A stretch of DNA of 64,000 nucleotides from NCBI GenBank assembly GCA_946410305.1, contig CAMJZV010000001.1:62001-126000 (forward strand). Direction: 5' to 3'. Under the pieces are notes generated by a model that was not told where the DNA came from, did not search any database, and saw nothing but the letters and a program-made list of their open reading frames with translations. The number at the start of each line of letters is the position of its first letter. Positions within the stretch are counted from its first letter, which is position 1. The position numbers and the translations under genes were made by a program. Source of the stretch: an uncultured Prevotellaceae bacterium. GTDB taxonomy: Bacteria > Bacteroidota > Bacteroidia > Bacteroidales > Bacteroidaceae. Of the stretch, positions 17,712 through 25,978 are shown piece by piece.

Positions 17712-17898
17712 CTACCTCACCAATACTTTCTTAATCGTACCATCAGCCTGTCGCACGATGTTCAAGCCGCGCGTCAGGTGCTGATGGACGGTGCCCAGCA
17801 GGTCATAGATATGGTCCACAGCGGCGGAATTATCATTAGTGGTATGTATAGACGTTGTCTGCTGAAGAGGATGCGACGAGGCAGAAAGCAGCTCGACA
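17712..17898 (-). pseudogene. Displaced 3' fragment of a SusF-like gene
   Basis: Bases 17740-17898 match 32081-32239 at all but 3 of 159 positions. In that second copy they encode the C-terminal tail (HIYDLQGNVHQHL... ending IRKVLVK) of the intact SusF-like gene at 32053. Here the same tail ends IKKVLVR, and the final codons have diverged in DNA but not in sense. The rest of the gene is missing. Upstream, the frame runs into the antisense of a cydB-like tail, so the open frame 17712-17939 is a chimera and not a working gene. Confidence 0.75.
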
Positions 17899-17928
17899 AA
17901 GAGAAGATAGCCGACGGCCACGCCTATT
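17892..17928 (+). pseudogene. cydB 3'-end remnant fused to the SusF-like fragment
   Basis: CTCGACAAAGAGAAGATAGC and the following GACGGCCACGC match the end of cydB (from about 15345) with four differences in 37 bp. The junction with the SusF-like fragment falls in CAGCTCGACA, a sequence that the intact SusF-like gene also has at this point, suggesting recombination through microhomology. Confidence 0.6.
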
Positions 17929-17989
17929 ATAGCGCTCACATTTGATAATTACAAAGTATAAATCAACTAGCATTTTTGAGCACATAATT

Positions 17990-18013
17990 AAGAGGGCGCA
18001 CGCCCTCTTTTCT
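17990..18013 (+). terminator. Intrinsic terminator
   Basis: AAGAGGGCG (17990-17998) and CGCCCTCTT (18001-18009) pair perfectly around CA, followed by TT and a T-rich run. Confidence 0.8.
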
Positions 18014-18751
18014 TTATCAAAATATGCCCCACCATCCTCTCGAACAGTGGGACACGATTGAAAAAAACTTAAACTTAAATCAATTATGATTTAGTTTACT
18101 AACTATAATATAAATCGGGACCTGCGCACCTCGCGGTGCCATGGTTTAGTTTCCCTATATTTTATCGAGGAACTCACAGGAGCCCACTTGGCTCCTGCAA
18201 GCCCAAAAGCCTTCTAAGTTATAAGTCTTCTTCGTCGAGGTCGTCGAAGTCCTCTTCGAGGTCTCCGTCAAATTCACGAGAGAGCAAATTGAATGTTAGT
18301 ATGTTATTGTTAGTTTTATCGTTTTTCGTCTTTCGCCCTTACACTAACCTTGCAGACAAAGAAAGTGCGCAGACCCCCGTACTCCCAGACAGGTCTACCA
18401 CAACCTTACAGTACATACACGAAGCCTGCGCACTAAAGCGCTACTTCAACGTACTGTAATCTGCTCTTATTATCCTCTGATCGATGTGGTAGTTCGTCTG
18501 GGAATTGAGCAAATAAAAAAGTTCGTTGCACGGTAGAGAACCATACAACGGCACAAAATTATACAATTATTTCGAAACCGCCAAAGAAATATAGAGGAAA
18601 AATTTGAGGACCTAAAGAAATCTCAGAATTTTAAAATTCTTCCTCATTTATTTTGTCCTTTGCTCGTACATAGAGGGGACAGTCCTAGGGTACAGTTTCC
18701 AAATCTTTTCCTCAAAATCTAGCTGACAGGTACCAGTTGCTTGACAGCTGT
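18014..18751. other. Gene-poor stretch at the island's left side
   Basis: I find no convincing gene here. It holds a hairpin GCACC-TCGC-GGTGC near 18129-18142; a hairpin AGGAGCC-4-GGCTCCT near 18178-18197; and a minus-strand acidic 22-codon frame with a TTG start (18219-18287, ending EEDFDDLDEEDL), which may be the relic of a C-terminus. A plus-strand open frame (18301-18459) has a hydrophobic start but no other support. GTGCGCAG near 18366 and CTGCGCAC near 18424 form a long-range pair. Structured RNA is possible but not shown. Confidence 0.35.
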
Positions 18752-18780
18752 AAAGTTACGCCTGATGGAGGCGTAACTTT
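18752..18780 (-). terminator. Terminator overlapping the end of the M15 peptidase gene
   Basis: AAAGTTACGCCT (18752-18763) pairs perfectly with AGGCGTAACTTT (18769-18780). The stop codon and last codons of the peptidase lie inside the hairpin. Confidence 0.75.
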
Positions 18781-19301
18781 CTTCTATTATTCTCTGGTCT
18801 CACTGCAAAGTGCAACCAGTAGGCACCCTTGCTGTTCCGCTCTATCAGCAGCTCGTCAAAGTCCTCCCCTGACTCGTCGCTGATGTCCAGCAGGATTACG
18901 GCATAGCGGAGCAGTTGCTCCATACCCAATACTCGGATATCCACTGCACAACCCGTCAGGTGGTTCGAGGTCGCCACGCCACCCACCAGTTTGTTCACCT
19001 GTGGACTCCTGTACCCTGAGTTAATTACTATTGGCTGCTCATAGTTCCCCCTCTCTTTCTCTGACCTAAAGGTGCAGAGTGTGGCGTTGCAATGGAGAGG
19101 GGTTAGGGGGAGGCTATATCGCTTATTGTACTCGTCGCGCAACATCTCCAACCACCCAGTAAGCCTTTTCAGATTCTCTATTGCTACATGACTGGGTATA
19201 TTCCCATCCTTCGTCTTTACGCTTGTTTTGCAGAGCTCCCCCAGCGTGAAATGCTGGGAGAGTCTGACCTCATTATTTATTTCTACTTTCGTTTTCTCCA
19301 T
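18756..19301 (-). CDS. Peptidase M15-type murein hydrolase (endolysin-like)
   Basis: This 181-aa protein has the M15A fold markers: NSGYRSPQVNKLVGGVATSNHLTGCAVDIRV, cited here for GYRS, SNH and the metal-ligand H..GxAxD pattern, then an HFAVR-type C-terminal His. It should hydrolyse peptidoglycan peptides, as phage or conjugative-element lysis and entry enzymes do. A palindromic stretch (19047-19115) encodes residues between the N-terminal LGELCKTS region and the catalytic part and looks like an in-frame insertion. It lies immediately downstream of the primase on the same strand, a pairing common in Bacteroidota islands. Confidence 0.8.
   Translation of the reverse strand: MEKTKVEINNEVRLSQHFTLGELCKTSVKTKDGNIPSHVAIENLKRLTGWLEMLRDEYNKRYSLPLTPLHCNATLCTFRSEKERGNYEQPIVINSGYRSPQVNKLVGGVATSNHLTGCAVDIRVLGMEQLLRYAVILLDISDESGEDFDELLIERNSKGAYWLHFAVRPENNRRKLRLHQA
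19047..19115 (-). repeat. Palindromic insertion in the M15 gene
   Basis: CCCCTCTC (19048-19055) pairs with GAGAGGGG (19095-19102), followed by TTAGGGGGAGGCT. The same type of arm and trailing GGGGGAGGCT is found in cydB. The loop here is about 40 bp. Confidence 0.55.
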
Positions 19302-19346
19302 TTCTCAATTTCTCTTTTTACATTATTACATTTTTAAATTTCTTCA

Positions 19347-21905
19347 TTAAATCATGATTTCCTTCATGATTTTCCTGTATTTTCCTTTCTTCACTCGCTC
19401 TATGAAGCCATGTGTCAACCAGCGTTGACATTGTTTGGTCGATGCATCTGCTTCCAAGTCCAATACCTGTTGTACATCTTTAGTAGTGAATGTTTCAGGT
19501 AGACTGCTGTAAGCATCCGCATTCTTCGAGTTCTTTCGGCGAGGCACATATTCGCGTTCCGCATTGTCCCATGAGTCTTGCAACATCTGACCAAAGAAAT
19601 AGTCTTGGAAGTAGATGACGGCATCGTACATCAGCGTAGAGAATTTGAGGTCATCATCTGTAATCTCTAGCTTGCCAGTCTTCTTGAATTCGTTGTACTG
19701 ACGAGCCAGGATGCGGGGCACGGTGAACCAGGTGGCATAGAATACGGCACGCTTACGCAGGTAGTCCAGCACCAGGTCGCCTGCTGCCTCTGCCTCCTGT
19801 GCCGACAGCTCGCAGAGATTATAGACGTGATCTACCAGCCTTTGCAAGGGCAGTTCGCCATGCAGCTGTTCCATCTTGAAGCCCCACTGCTTCAATTCCT
19901 CGTTGGTCTTCCAGTCCACAACATTCCTGCGTACCATCTTGAAGTTAGCTCGCTCCATCAGGAAGATGGCCACACGCGAACACAGTCCGTCGTTGATGTT
20001 TCTGAGCGTGAACTTCTTGTGCAGGCTGACATTGGTACCCGTTGTTACGCTGTTCCAGTAGACGGGCAGGATGTCGTTGATTGAGTCGCCATTGGCATAG
20101 TCGACACCACTGAGCTCGTTATGAAACGCTTTCAATTCGAGGTCGTGCTTGCCTATCCATGCACCACCGCTTTGTGCTGAGATGCTGGAGTCCAGCTCCG
20201 AGTCGAACATATACAGGTGCAGCGGTAGCTGTTCGCCGTCGACTATCTCCTTGGCCCTCTTCAAGCGACGGAAGAAGATATTGTTCGAGGTCTTGGTAGG
20301 CAGATACCTAATCATGCCCTCAGGCTCTACCAGTGCGTCTTGCTTCTGCGCTTTGCTCGACGTGCCACGCTTCTTCTGCTCCTGTTTGTAGCGTGTCTCT
20401 GCCAGTCGTACCTCTTCGTCCTGTGCTCGCATGGAGCACATAATCTGGTCGTCCAGTTGCTTGGCAAACGACTTACCCGAGGCAGGGTGACCAATAATCA
20501 GCACTTGCGGGTTCATGCGTTGTATGCCACCATCAAAATGCTTGTACCAACAGCGAGTCATCAGCGTGCAGTACATCGCTCCTGAGGCAAACACAGCGCC
20601 TAGCCAGTTGGCCCTGCTCACCCCTCTACAGGCTTCGGCATAAGGGGTGCAAAGGAGAGGTTCCAGCCTTTCAGCGAACTGCTCGTAAGGCACTTCAACT
20701 GTTCCCACAGACTTTGCAGCTGCTGGGGTGTTGCTGGCATGAATACCCACACTTTCAAGCACCCCTTGCATCCTCTTGGGGATGTCTTTGTACAGCTTTC
20801 GCTCACAAGCCGTATGAGCAATGTCAGTGACTTCCTTGTCGCCTCGTTCTCTGATGACGTCCTGCACAAATCCGCACATTCTAAGCACCCTGTCGACCAC
20901 TTCCGGCTGGTTGTCGCAGATGTATCTAAGGTCGAGAGCCATTTGCAGCATTGTTCGGTGACGATCTCCAGCGGCGGGAGCACCACCTTGTGCGGCCTGC
21001 CACGCTTCACAGATTTTGGCGTATTCGACGCCATGGTACGAGCCTCTCCCCCCGCCCTCTCCAAAGGGAGAGGGAGCTTCTGCTTCATTACTTCTTCCAT
21101 CTTCATTCTCAACTCTTAATTCTTCATTCTTAACTCTTAACTCTTCGAAGCTGTGCGTCTTTTGCGTTGGTTCAGTACGACCACTACGATAAGCCTCGCA
21201 ATAAGTTTTATCAAACTCATCATTGAAATAGTTTATCAGTTCCTTTTCATTCAGATAATACACATCCTCCCGCATAGGAGCATAAGAGATTCTTGACGCA
21301 TCGATGCAGCTGGCATCGGCCTTTACACCCAATGCCTTCGCCAGTTCTATCTGGTTGTCAGCAATGTTGCCGACCTCCACTTTGGCCTTACACACCAGTC
21401 GCAGACCCTTTCCCGATGATGTCAAGTGGGCAAATACCACCTCCCAAGGGAATCCCTCGCCTTGTGTCCGTTCGAAGATTTCACGAGGGTTGTCCACATG
21501 GTCCACGTCAAACATAAACAGGCCACTCAGATGGATGCCCGCCAGTACCCTGCGCTTCATGGTGCGTGACGGGTCTTTCTTCAATGGCGTCTCGTCAAAG
21601 TCACGAGCCCCGAATATCAGTGGTGGCAGACTCTCCTTCAGTGCCGTAGCCCAGCGTCCCAGCTTCTCTTCATCAGTCAGTGCCTTAAAGGCCTCGCCAG
21701 CACCCTTCTTCTTCAATTCTTCTTTGATGCAGAATTTCTGGAAGTCCGTATTCGATGCCCATAGCCTGATAGCTCCGGGCTCCCTGACGCTGCGAATGGT
21801 CTCTATCTTCCATTTCACCCTGGGCGAGTCCAGCACCTCGTTAAGTTTCTCCAGTGTGCCTGGCACCGCTGGAGAAATAAATTGGTTATCTTGTATGCAA
21901 AACAT
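19347..21905 (-). CDS. Primase/helicase-like protein (BT4734-like N-terminus plus DUF3987)
   Basis: The 852-aa protein has an N-terminal primase-like region (about residues 90-220, with FMFDVDHVDNPREIF and HLTSSGKGLRLV, typical of BT4734/BF3469 proteins), a linker, and a DUF3987 P-loop domain (GHPASGKSFA at about residue 470; MFDSELDSS as a likely Walker B). Such proteins are replication initiators or primases of Bacteroidota mobile elements, often loosely called VirE/VapE. The linker contains in-frame palindromic DNA at 21041-21076 (encoding EAPSPFGEGGGRG) and a second inverted repeat at 20619-20649. It is probably the replication gene of the island. Confidence 0.75.
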   Translation of the reverse strand: MFCIQDNQFISPAVPGTLEKLNEVLDSPRVKWKIETIRSVREPGAIRLWASNTDFQKFCIKEELKKKGAGEAFKALTDEEKLGRWATALKESLPPLIFGARDFDETPLKKDPSRTMKRRVLAGIHLSGLFMFDVDHVDNPREIFERTQGEGFPWEVVFAHLTSSGKGLRLVCKAKVEVGNIADNQIELAKALGVKADASCIDASRISYAPMREDVYYLNEKELINYFNDEFDKTYCEAYRSGRTEPTQKTHSFEELRVKNEELRVENEDGRSNEAEAPSPFGEGGGRGSYHGVEYAKICEAWQAAQGGAPAAGDRHRTMLQMALDLRYICDNQPEVVDRVLRMCGFVQDVIRERGDKEVTDIAHTACERKLYKDIPKRMQGVLESVGIHASNTPAAAKSVGTVEVPYEQFAERLEPLLCTPYAEACRGVSRANWLGAVFASGAMYCTLMTRCWYKHFDGGIQRMNPQVLIIGHPASGKSFAKQLDDQIMCSMRAQDEEVRLAETRYKQEQKKRGTSSKAQKQDALVEPEGMIRYLPTKTSNNIFFRRLKRAKEIVDGEQLPLHLYMFDSELDSSISAQSGGAWIGKHDLELKAFHNELSGVDYANGDSINDILPVYWNSVTTGTNVSLHKKFTLRNINDGLCSRVAIFLMERANFKMVRRNVVDWKTNEELKQWGFKMEQLHGELPLQRLVDHVYNLCELSAQEAEAAGDLVLDYLRKRAVFYATWFTVPRILARQYNEFKKTGKLEITDDDLKFSTLMYDAVIYFQDYFFGQMLQDSWDNAEREYVPRRKNSKNADAYSSLPETFTTKDVQQVLDLEADASTKQCQRWLTHGFIERVKKGKYRKIMKEIMI
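21041..21076 (-). repeat. Palindromic insertion in the primase gene
   Basis: CCCTCTCC (21055-21062) and GGAGAGGG (21067-21074) pair around four bases. Read in coding sense the hairpin is followed by CGGGGGGAGAGGCT. It is the same composite as in cydB (14683-14720) and adds PSPFGEGGGRG-like residues without breaking the frame. Confidence 0.65.
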
Positions 21906-21952
21906 AATATCTCATTGTCTCATTTTCTCCATTTCTCAATTCGAATTATGTT

Positions 21953-22273
21953 TTAGCAGAATTCGATGATTTCCCTCTCAATCAGTGCCTCTTTGGCCTC
22001 ATGTGTATGCTCATCCAGCAGCCCCATCACACGAGCTGTTCCCACCTCTTTGGGGAACGAGCCGAACACCTTGATGCGCTCCATCGACTCCTTCACCCAC
22101 CCCCAGGGCAGCTTCTTCACCAGCTTATCCTTGACGTGCGCTTTCTCCTTGCGGTTAAACGCATTAAAACTCTTCTCACCCGTCCACTTGTCATAGCCAA
22201 GTGTACCTTCTATCCTCTTGCCCGTTAGCATGCGGGCCCATGTCTCTTCAGAGATCTTAACTTTAATAATCAT
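21953..22273 (-). CDS. Hypothetical protein, 106 aa
   Basis: The product (MIIKVKISEETWARMLTG...) is charged and soluble with no signal or membrane segment. It contains NAFNRKEKAHVKDKLVKKLP and PWGWVKESMERIK. I do not recognise the family. It lies between the primase and an SSB-like gene in the same orientation, so it probably belongs to the island's replication or accessory cluster. Confidence 0.6.
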   Translation of the reverse strand: MIIKVKISEETWARMLTGKRIEGTLGYDKWTGEKSFNAFNRKEKAHVKDKLVKKLPWGWVKESMERIKVFGSFPKEVGTARVMGLLDEHTHEAKEALIEREIIEFC

Positions 22274-22369
22274 GTTGTCTCGAGTTTTTGCTGAGGTTCA
22301 CGTTGAGAAAGGCGCCTACATCCGTTTCCGTGATGCTCAATTGATTCCCTCCGCTTCGCTCAAGATTAA

Positions 22370-22660
22370 TTAGATTGCTTTGATTGTGCTGATGTAGGTT
22401 TTGTTTTCGTAGCGAGTCTGTCCCTGCTGGTCTTGCCAGTCACGGACACTCATCGAGAGTTGAACGCGCACAAAGTCGCCTTCCTGTAGATGTCCCACAA
22501 GCGAGCGGGCATAGTCGCCTGTCGCCTCTGCAAACAGGGTGTCTATGCCGTCTGTGAGCACCATGCCCATGCTCGTAAACACCCTTGGTTGACCCTGTTG
22601 GTCGTTGTACTGTCTGTCCTGTAATGGCAGCAGTTTCTGAATCTTCATTGTCTTTTCCAT
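22370..22660 (-). CDS. Small OB-fold-like, possible single-strand DNA-binding protein
   Basis: This 96-aa protein starts MEKTMKIQKLLPLQDRQYND (start at 22660; an ATG at 22648 or 22647 region is an alternative). Its pattern of beta strands (GQPRVFTSMGMVLTDG, GDFVRVQLSMSVRDW, GQTRYENKTYISTI) resembles an OB-fold similar to SSB or primosomal PriB-like proteins. Such a protein next to a primase suggests a role in element replication. The assignment is by pattern only. Confidence 0.5.
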   Translation of the reverse strand: MEKTMKIQKLLPLQDRQYNDQQGQPRVFTSMGMVLTDGIDTLFAEATGDYARSLVGHLQEGDFVRVQLSMSVRDWQDQQGQTRYENKTYISTIKAI

Positions 22661-22685
22661 AATCTCTAATTTTTTAATTTTGTAA

Positions 22686-23045
22686 TTAATGTATTGCGAA
22701 CCTCGTCCCATGACTCAGTTCAAAATCCTTACGTATGCTCTCCACAGATGCCGGAGTCACTTCCTTGCCTCTGACCCTCATGTCAAGCTCGGAGGTACGA
22801 ACCTCCAGAAGAAAAAGCTGATACGCTCTGCACTGCACCTTACCATGTTCGCAGCCCAGCGTTTCCAGCCTGTCGCTCAACGACCACTTGTCGCACACGT
22901 TGTTTCCCCTGACATGCTTGCCTGTCAGCTTGCAGCAACGCAGCTCCTTGTCGTCAAAATCCCTGTCTTTGCACGATGCGCAACATTTCCTGATTCTCAC
23001 ACCGTACTGGTTGACAGTAACCTCCATTTCTATGCTCTTGATCAT
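22686..23045 (-). CDS. Cysteine-rich island protein
   Basis: The 119-aa product has IRKCCASCKDRDFDDKELRC, then CKLTGKHV and NNVCDKW, a set of Cys pairs that suggests a small zinc-binding domain. Similar short proteins (CASCxHK...C.L....C..W) are common in Bacteroidota phage and conjugative elements, with no known function. The promoter at 23273-23303 probably drives it through a long leader. Confidence 0.6.
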   Translation of the reverse strand: MIKSIEMEVTVNQYGVRIRKCCASCKDRDFDDKELRCCKLTGKHVRGNNVCDKWSLSDRLETLGCEHGKVQCRAYQLFLLEVRTSELDMRVRGKEVTPASVESIRKDFELSHGTRFAIH

Positions 23046-23101
23046 ATTATATTTATGATATTAGTTTCTTAATTAAAAACCAGCCGTGCTGTCACAGCAG
23101 A

Positions 23102-23303
23102 GCTGGGTGTGGCAGTCCGCTGACTGCCTTGACACAATATCAAAAAGGATAACAAAAAAACAAACCTATGAAAAACAAAATTAAACGTATATCTACGTGG
23201 CCTACCACGTGTGTCTTATGTTTCAGTATTTCAAAGATCAATTGTCAAACCCGTTTCCGTTTGTTGACGTTGCAAAAGTATGAAGACTTTCTGAACCCTC
23301 AAA
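23102..23303 (-). promoter_or_regulatory. Promoter and structured leader of the left island operon
   Basis: TTTG (23300-23303), a 19-bp spacer and TACTTTTG (23273-23280) form a consensus promoter on the minus strand. The leader of more than 200 nt contains a hairpin ACGTGG-4-CCACGT near 23195-23210 and GGCAGTC-4-GACTGCC near 23113-23130. The length and structure suggest post-transcriptional control or partial termination before the Cys-rich, SSB-like and primase genes. The region 23046-23343 otherwise holds no gene. Confidence 0.6.
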
Positions 23304-23343
23304 GGACAGTCAAGTGCCCTGTAGAACATCCTGTCGAACCTCG

Positions 23344-23826
23344 CTACACATTGTCGAACTTCTTGTCGAACAGAGCTACTTTTGCCTTATTAAAGGCTGC
23401 CAAAAACTGTCTTGCAACGTTCTTTCGCCTGAGCACCTCATGAGGCTCCTCAGTGTCAGAAAACGACCAGTCAGGATACACACCATCCACCTTTTTATAG
23501 TTATTGGATATCGTAGAGCGATGTGGCAGATGGTCTATACCCAGCTCTGCCAAATAGGCCAGGAAAGCCTGGGGCGAACGGAATCCGTCGATACCATCCA
23601 CCAGATACTGGTCCATCACCACCATAATCCAAGTAAAGTCATAAGGATACTGCAAGGCATTCCTTGCACGTAGCACCTCTATAGCCCTGAGCACACAACT
23701 ATCACGTTGCTCGTCAGAGTCAAGCATTTCCCCTGTATTAACCACCTCCACCTTCTGGCAGAGCTGCAACATGCCCAGCACACACTCGAATGCTGAATCA
23801 TCTACGTTGATAATTAGTTGTTTCAT
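23344..23826 (-). CDS. Hypothetical protein, about 160 aa
   Basis: It begins MKQLIINVDDSAFECVLGML if the ATG at 23826 is used; an ATG at 23835 adds three residues. The N-terminal strand-helix pattern resembles short regions seen in many Bacteroidota mobile-element proteins. The C-terminal half (RSTISNNYKKVDGVYPDWSF, EVLRRKNVARQFLAAF) is helical and basic. No domain is recognised. It ends just upstream of the promoter for the next group. Confidence 0.55.
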   Translation of the reverse strand: MKQLIINVDDSAFECVLGMLQLCQKVEVVNTGEMLDSDEQRDSCVLRAIEVLRARNALQYPYDFTWIMVVMDQYLVDGIDGFRSPQAFLAYLAELGIDHLPHRSTISNNYKKVDGVYPDWSFSDTEEPHEVLRRKNVARQFLAAFNKAKVALFDKKFDNV

Positions 23827-23912
23827 AGTCTCCAAGTTTTGTGAGATGAGCAGTGAATGCTGGCCAGCTTTAACTCATGAGACTCTCACTCAACTCGGAT
23901 TATACATTCGAT

Positions 23913-24488
23913 TTATCTATTCACTTTGCGTATTAGGTCTTCAAGTAGCACCGTTTCAACGCTATTTCCTTTGTAGTTACTGGTATAGAGACCCGAATTC
24001 TGGTAGAAGCAAGCTGTTGTCGCCTGACTATAATCGATGCGCCAAGAGCACTCTTCTGTGAGGTAAATATGATTTTTTAGTGTGCGTAATCTGTTCGCTG
24101 CAAAAATAGCTTCATAGGCATTGTCTATATCGTATTTCCTCTTACAATGCTCATATTCCAACTTGTATTGTTCGAATTCGTTTTTTTCATTCCGTGTCAT
24201 AGGACCATAGTTCTTTATCACCTCATCGGGGTCAAGTCCGAAAATTACAGTGACTAGTATTGACTCGTCCTGTTTTTCTACGTCGATGTCTAAAACTAAG
24301 TGATCATACCCCAAGTAACTAGTCATCTTACCTAACAGACGCAGTTCGATTAGTTGTTGCTTCTTTTTCACGATAGCATCCTTGATGGTCTCAATGATAG
24401 CTTGGCGCTTTACCACCTCAGCCTGGTCTGTTATCAACTCGCAAGCTAACTGCTTGCATACTTCACTCGACAAAATAAAATTTTTCAT
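23913..24488 (-). CDS. Hypothetical protein, 191 aa
   Basis: The start at 24488 (MKNFILSSEVCKQLACELIT) follows a -7 box TACTTTTG at 24564-24571. Residues 1-60 are helical (VVKRQAIIETIKDAIVKKKQ), the middle is beta-like, and a helical EQYKLEYEHCKRKYDIDNAYEA segment follows. No signal peptide and no recognised domain. It is clearly AT-richer than the chromosomal genes on either side. Confidence 0.5.
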   Translation of the reverse strand: MKNFILSSEVCKQLACELITDQAEVVKRQAIIETIKDAIVKKKQQLIELRLLGKMTSYLGYDHLVLDIDVEKQDESILVTVIFGLDPDEVIKNYGPMTRNEKNEFEQYKLEYEHCKRKYDIDNAYEAIFAANRLRTLKNHIYLTEECSWRIDYSQATTACFYQNSGLYTSNYKGNSVETVLLEDLIRKVNR

Positions 24489-24590
24489 TATTGTTTTTTT
24501 AATTATGTACACGCGAGGACTATCCTTTGCGTGGCTTCGAGGCTTTGACACCTGTCCACGATGCAAAAGTAAATAACATAAAAAAATACA

Positions 24591-24669
24591 GCAGTTATTT
24601 CCGTAACTGCCGTATTAATATCGTATAAAGTCCGTAAATTACACCGTCTAAATACGGAATGTCCGTATT
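24591..24669. promoter_or_regulatory. Cluster of TCCGTA inverted repeats
   Basis: GCAGTTA-6-TAACTGC (24591-24610) and the perfect AATACGGA-3-TCCGTATT (24651-24669) frame a further TCCGTAA (24631-24637). The motif TCCGTA thus recurs four times in either orientation in about 80 bp, just upstream of the -7 box for the 191-aa gene and at the stop codon of the 419-aa gene. This fits an operator, a terminator, or both. Confidence 0.5.
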
Positions 24670-25927
24670 ACAGTCTCTCTTCTATTACATTCCATAATTC
24701 TATGCAGAATTCTTTTTGAGGATTGTTTTTCATGTCATAGTAAGCTTCATTCCTGTCATGAGGATCAGTAATCACTTTTGTAAAGTTTTTCATAGTACTC
24801 TCACTGATATGCAATTTTTCAGGGAATTCTTCAGGTGTAATTTCTTTAGCCATATTGGCAAAGTCCGTTTGTGTAAAACTTGCTTTTTCCAAACGGTCGC
24901 GCACTACTAGATATGTTCCAATCCAATGACTCTTGGTCGTGAAAAGGTTTTTGCTATACATAACCGATAAAGAAGACCTTATTAACTCCATACGAGCAGC
25001 CAAATCCAAGCGACGATATTGGGATCTAGGATCATAGTCTATGTTTTGTGGGCGCAATAGTTCATGTGGTTCTCCTGGCAAATTGATATTGTCACGATTC
25101 GCTTCTGACAATATCTGATGCAGGCGAACTATACTTCGAGATTTATCTTCATATATTGCGTTAAGAGTTTTGACAACTCTAGACAAACAGTTAATATCTT
25201 CTTGGTCCTTGGGAATTTCAGGAAATTCAGGAAGCTTAGACTCTCTAAAAACAACACTAGCAGCAATACTTTTCATTAAGGTCAAATACTCCCAAGTTTT
25301 CTGAAGAACTGCATCAATTATTTCTTTATCATTATTAAATATAGGAACATAAAATGTTATCAATTCAGGATTGTCTTCTTGACATACAATACATTTTCTT
25401 ACGACACCATACTTGTCCTCATTATATAATAGTGATACATCTAATTCTATATGGTCAGATACTGGGGGAAGTTTGATATAGAGGCCAACTCTATGCAGGT
25501 AATTTTCTAAATCAAAAATACCTTTGAAGCGAACAATTCCCTTTTCCGCTTCATCAATTGACACGCCATCACTAGCTAGTAGTACGAAATCGCTCCACTC
25601 AAATGGACTAAGTTCTCCGTTAGAAGAGAGATCAGACATGCCAATAACGTCCACGTCACTTACCTCTACTTTAGTCCATACATTTCCTTCCCCACCTCCA
25701 TAATATGATGCTATATCGCGATTTCCGCGTTCATTTCCAAGCTTAGCTCGAAGTTGTTGCTTGTCAACATAGCTTACCACAGGATGACTATGAGAATAAA
25801 TGTCAGTACCAATATCATTCGGATAGGTCTCACCAACAACAATAAGCGTACCAATTTGTATACCAACGACTCCTCCATAATGTATAATCTGGTAAGGAGG
25901 CTCCAATTTTACAAAATGTGACTGCAT
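24668..25927 (-). CDS. Unknown 419-aa protein at the end of the restriction operon
   Basis: A soluble protein with no signal peptide or membrane helix. Visible pieces are a beta-rich N-terminus (HYGGVVGIQIGTLIVVGETY, SHSHPVVSYVDKQQLRAKLG), a middle SDFVLLASDGVSIDEAEKG, and a helical C-terminus (ESTMKNFTKVITDPHDRNEA). I find no HTH, nuclease or NTPase motif I would trust. It follows vsr by 51 bp on the same strand and shares its low GC, so it probably travels with the restriction cassette. A regulatory, nuclease-related or toxin role is speculation. Confidence 0.5.
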   Translation of the reverse strand: MQSHFVKLEPPYQIIHYGGVVGIQIGTLIVVGETYPNDIGTDIYSHSHPVVSYVDKQQLRAKLGNERGNRDIASYYGGGEGNVWTKVEVSDVDVIGMSDLSSNGELSPFEWSDFVLLASDGVSIDEAEKGIVRFKGIFDLENYLHRVGLYIKLPPVSDHIELDVSLLYNEDKYGVVRKCIVCQEDNPELITFYVPIFNNDKEIIDAVLQKTWEYLTLMKSIAASVVFRESKLPEFPEIPKDQEDINCLSRVVKTLNAIYEDKSRSIVRLHQILSEANRDNINLPGEPHELLRPQNIDYDPRSQYRRLDLAARMELIRSSLSVMYSKNLFTTKSHWIGTYLVVRDRLEKASFTQTDFANMAKEITPEEFPEKLHISESTMKNFTKVITDPHDRNEAYYDMKNNPQKEFCIELWNVIEERL

Positions 25928-25978
25928 ATTATTATTTTTGAATTATATATATAGTTCATTATGTTTTTATGTAGCGTT

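Noticed and set aside
17712..17939. 75-codon minus-strand ORF as a real small gene
   Set aside because: Its C-terminal part is a displaced gene tail and its N-terminal part is antisense to a cydB-like remnant.
18136..18459. 107-codon plus-strand ORF
   Set aside because: Low-complexity Ser-rich first half antisense to an acidic frame, no promoter and no recognisable family; kept only as a remark on the gene-poor stretch.
22274..22351. TTG-started 25-codon frame with a GGAGG upstream, overlapping the next start
   Set aside because: No ATG, Bacteroidota rarely rely on such ribosome sites, and there is no independent support.
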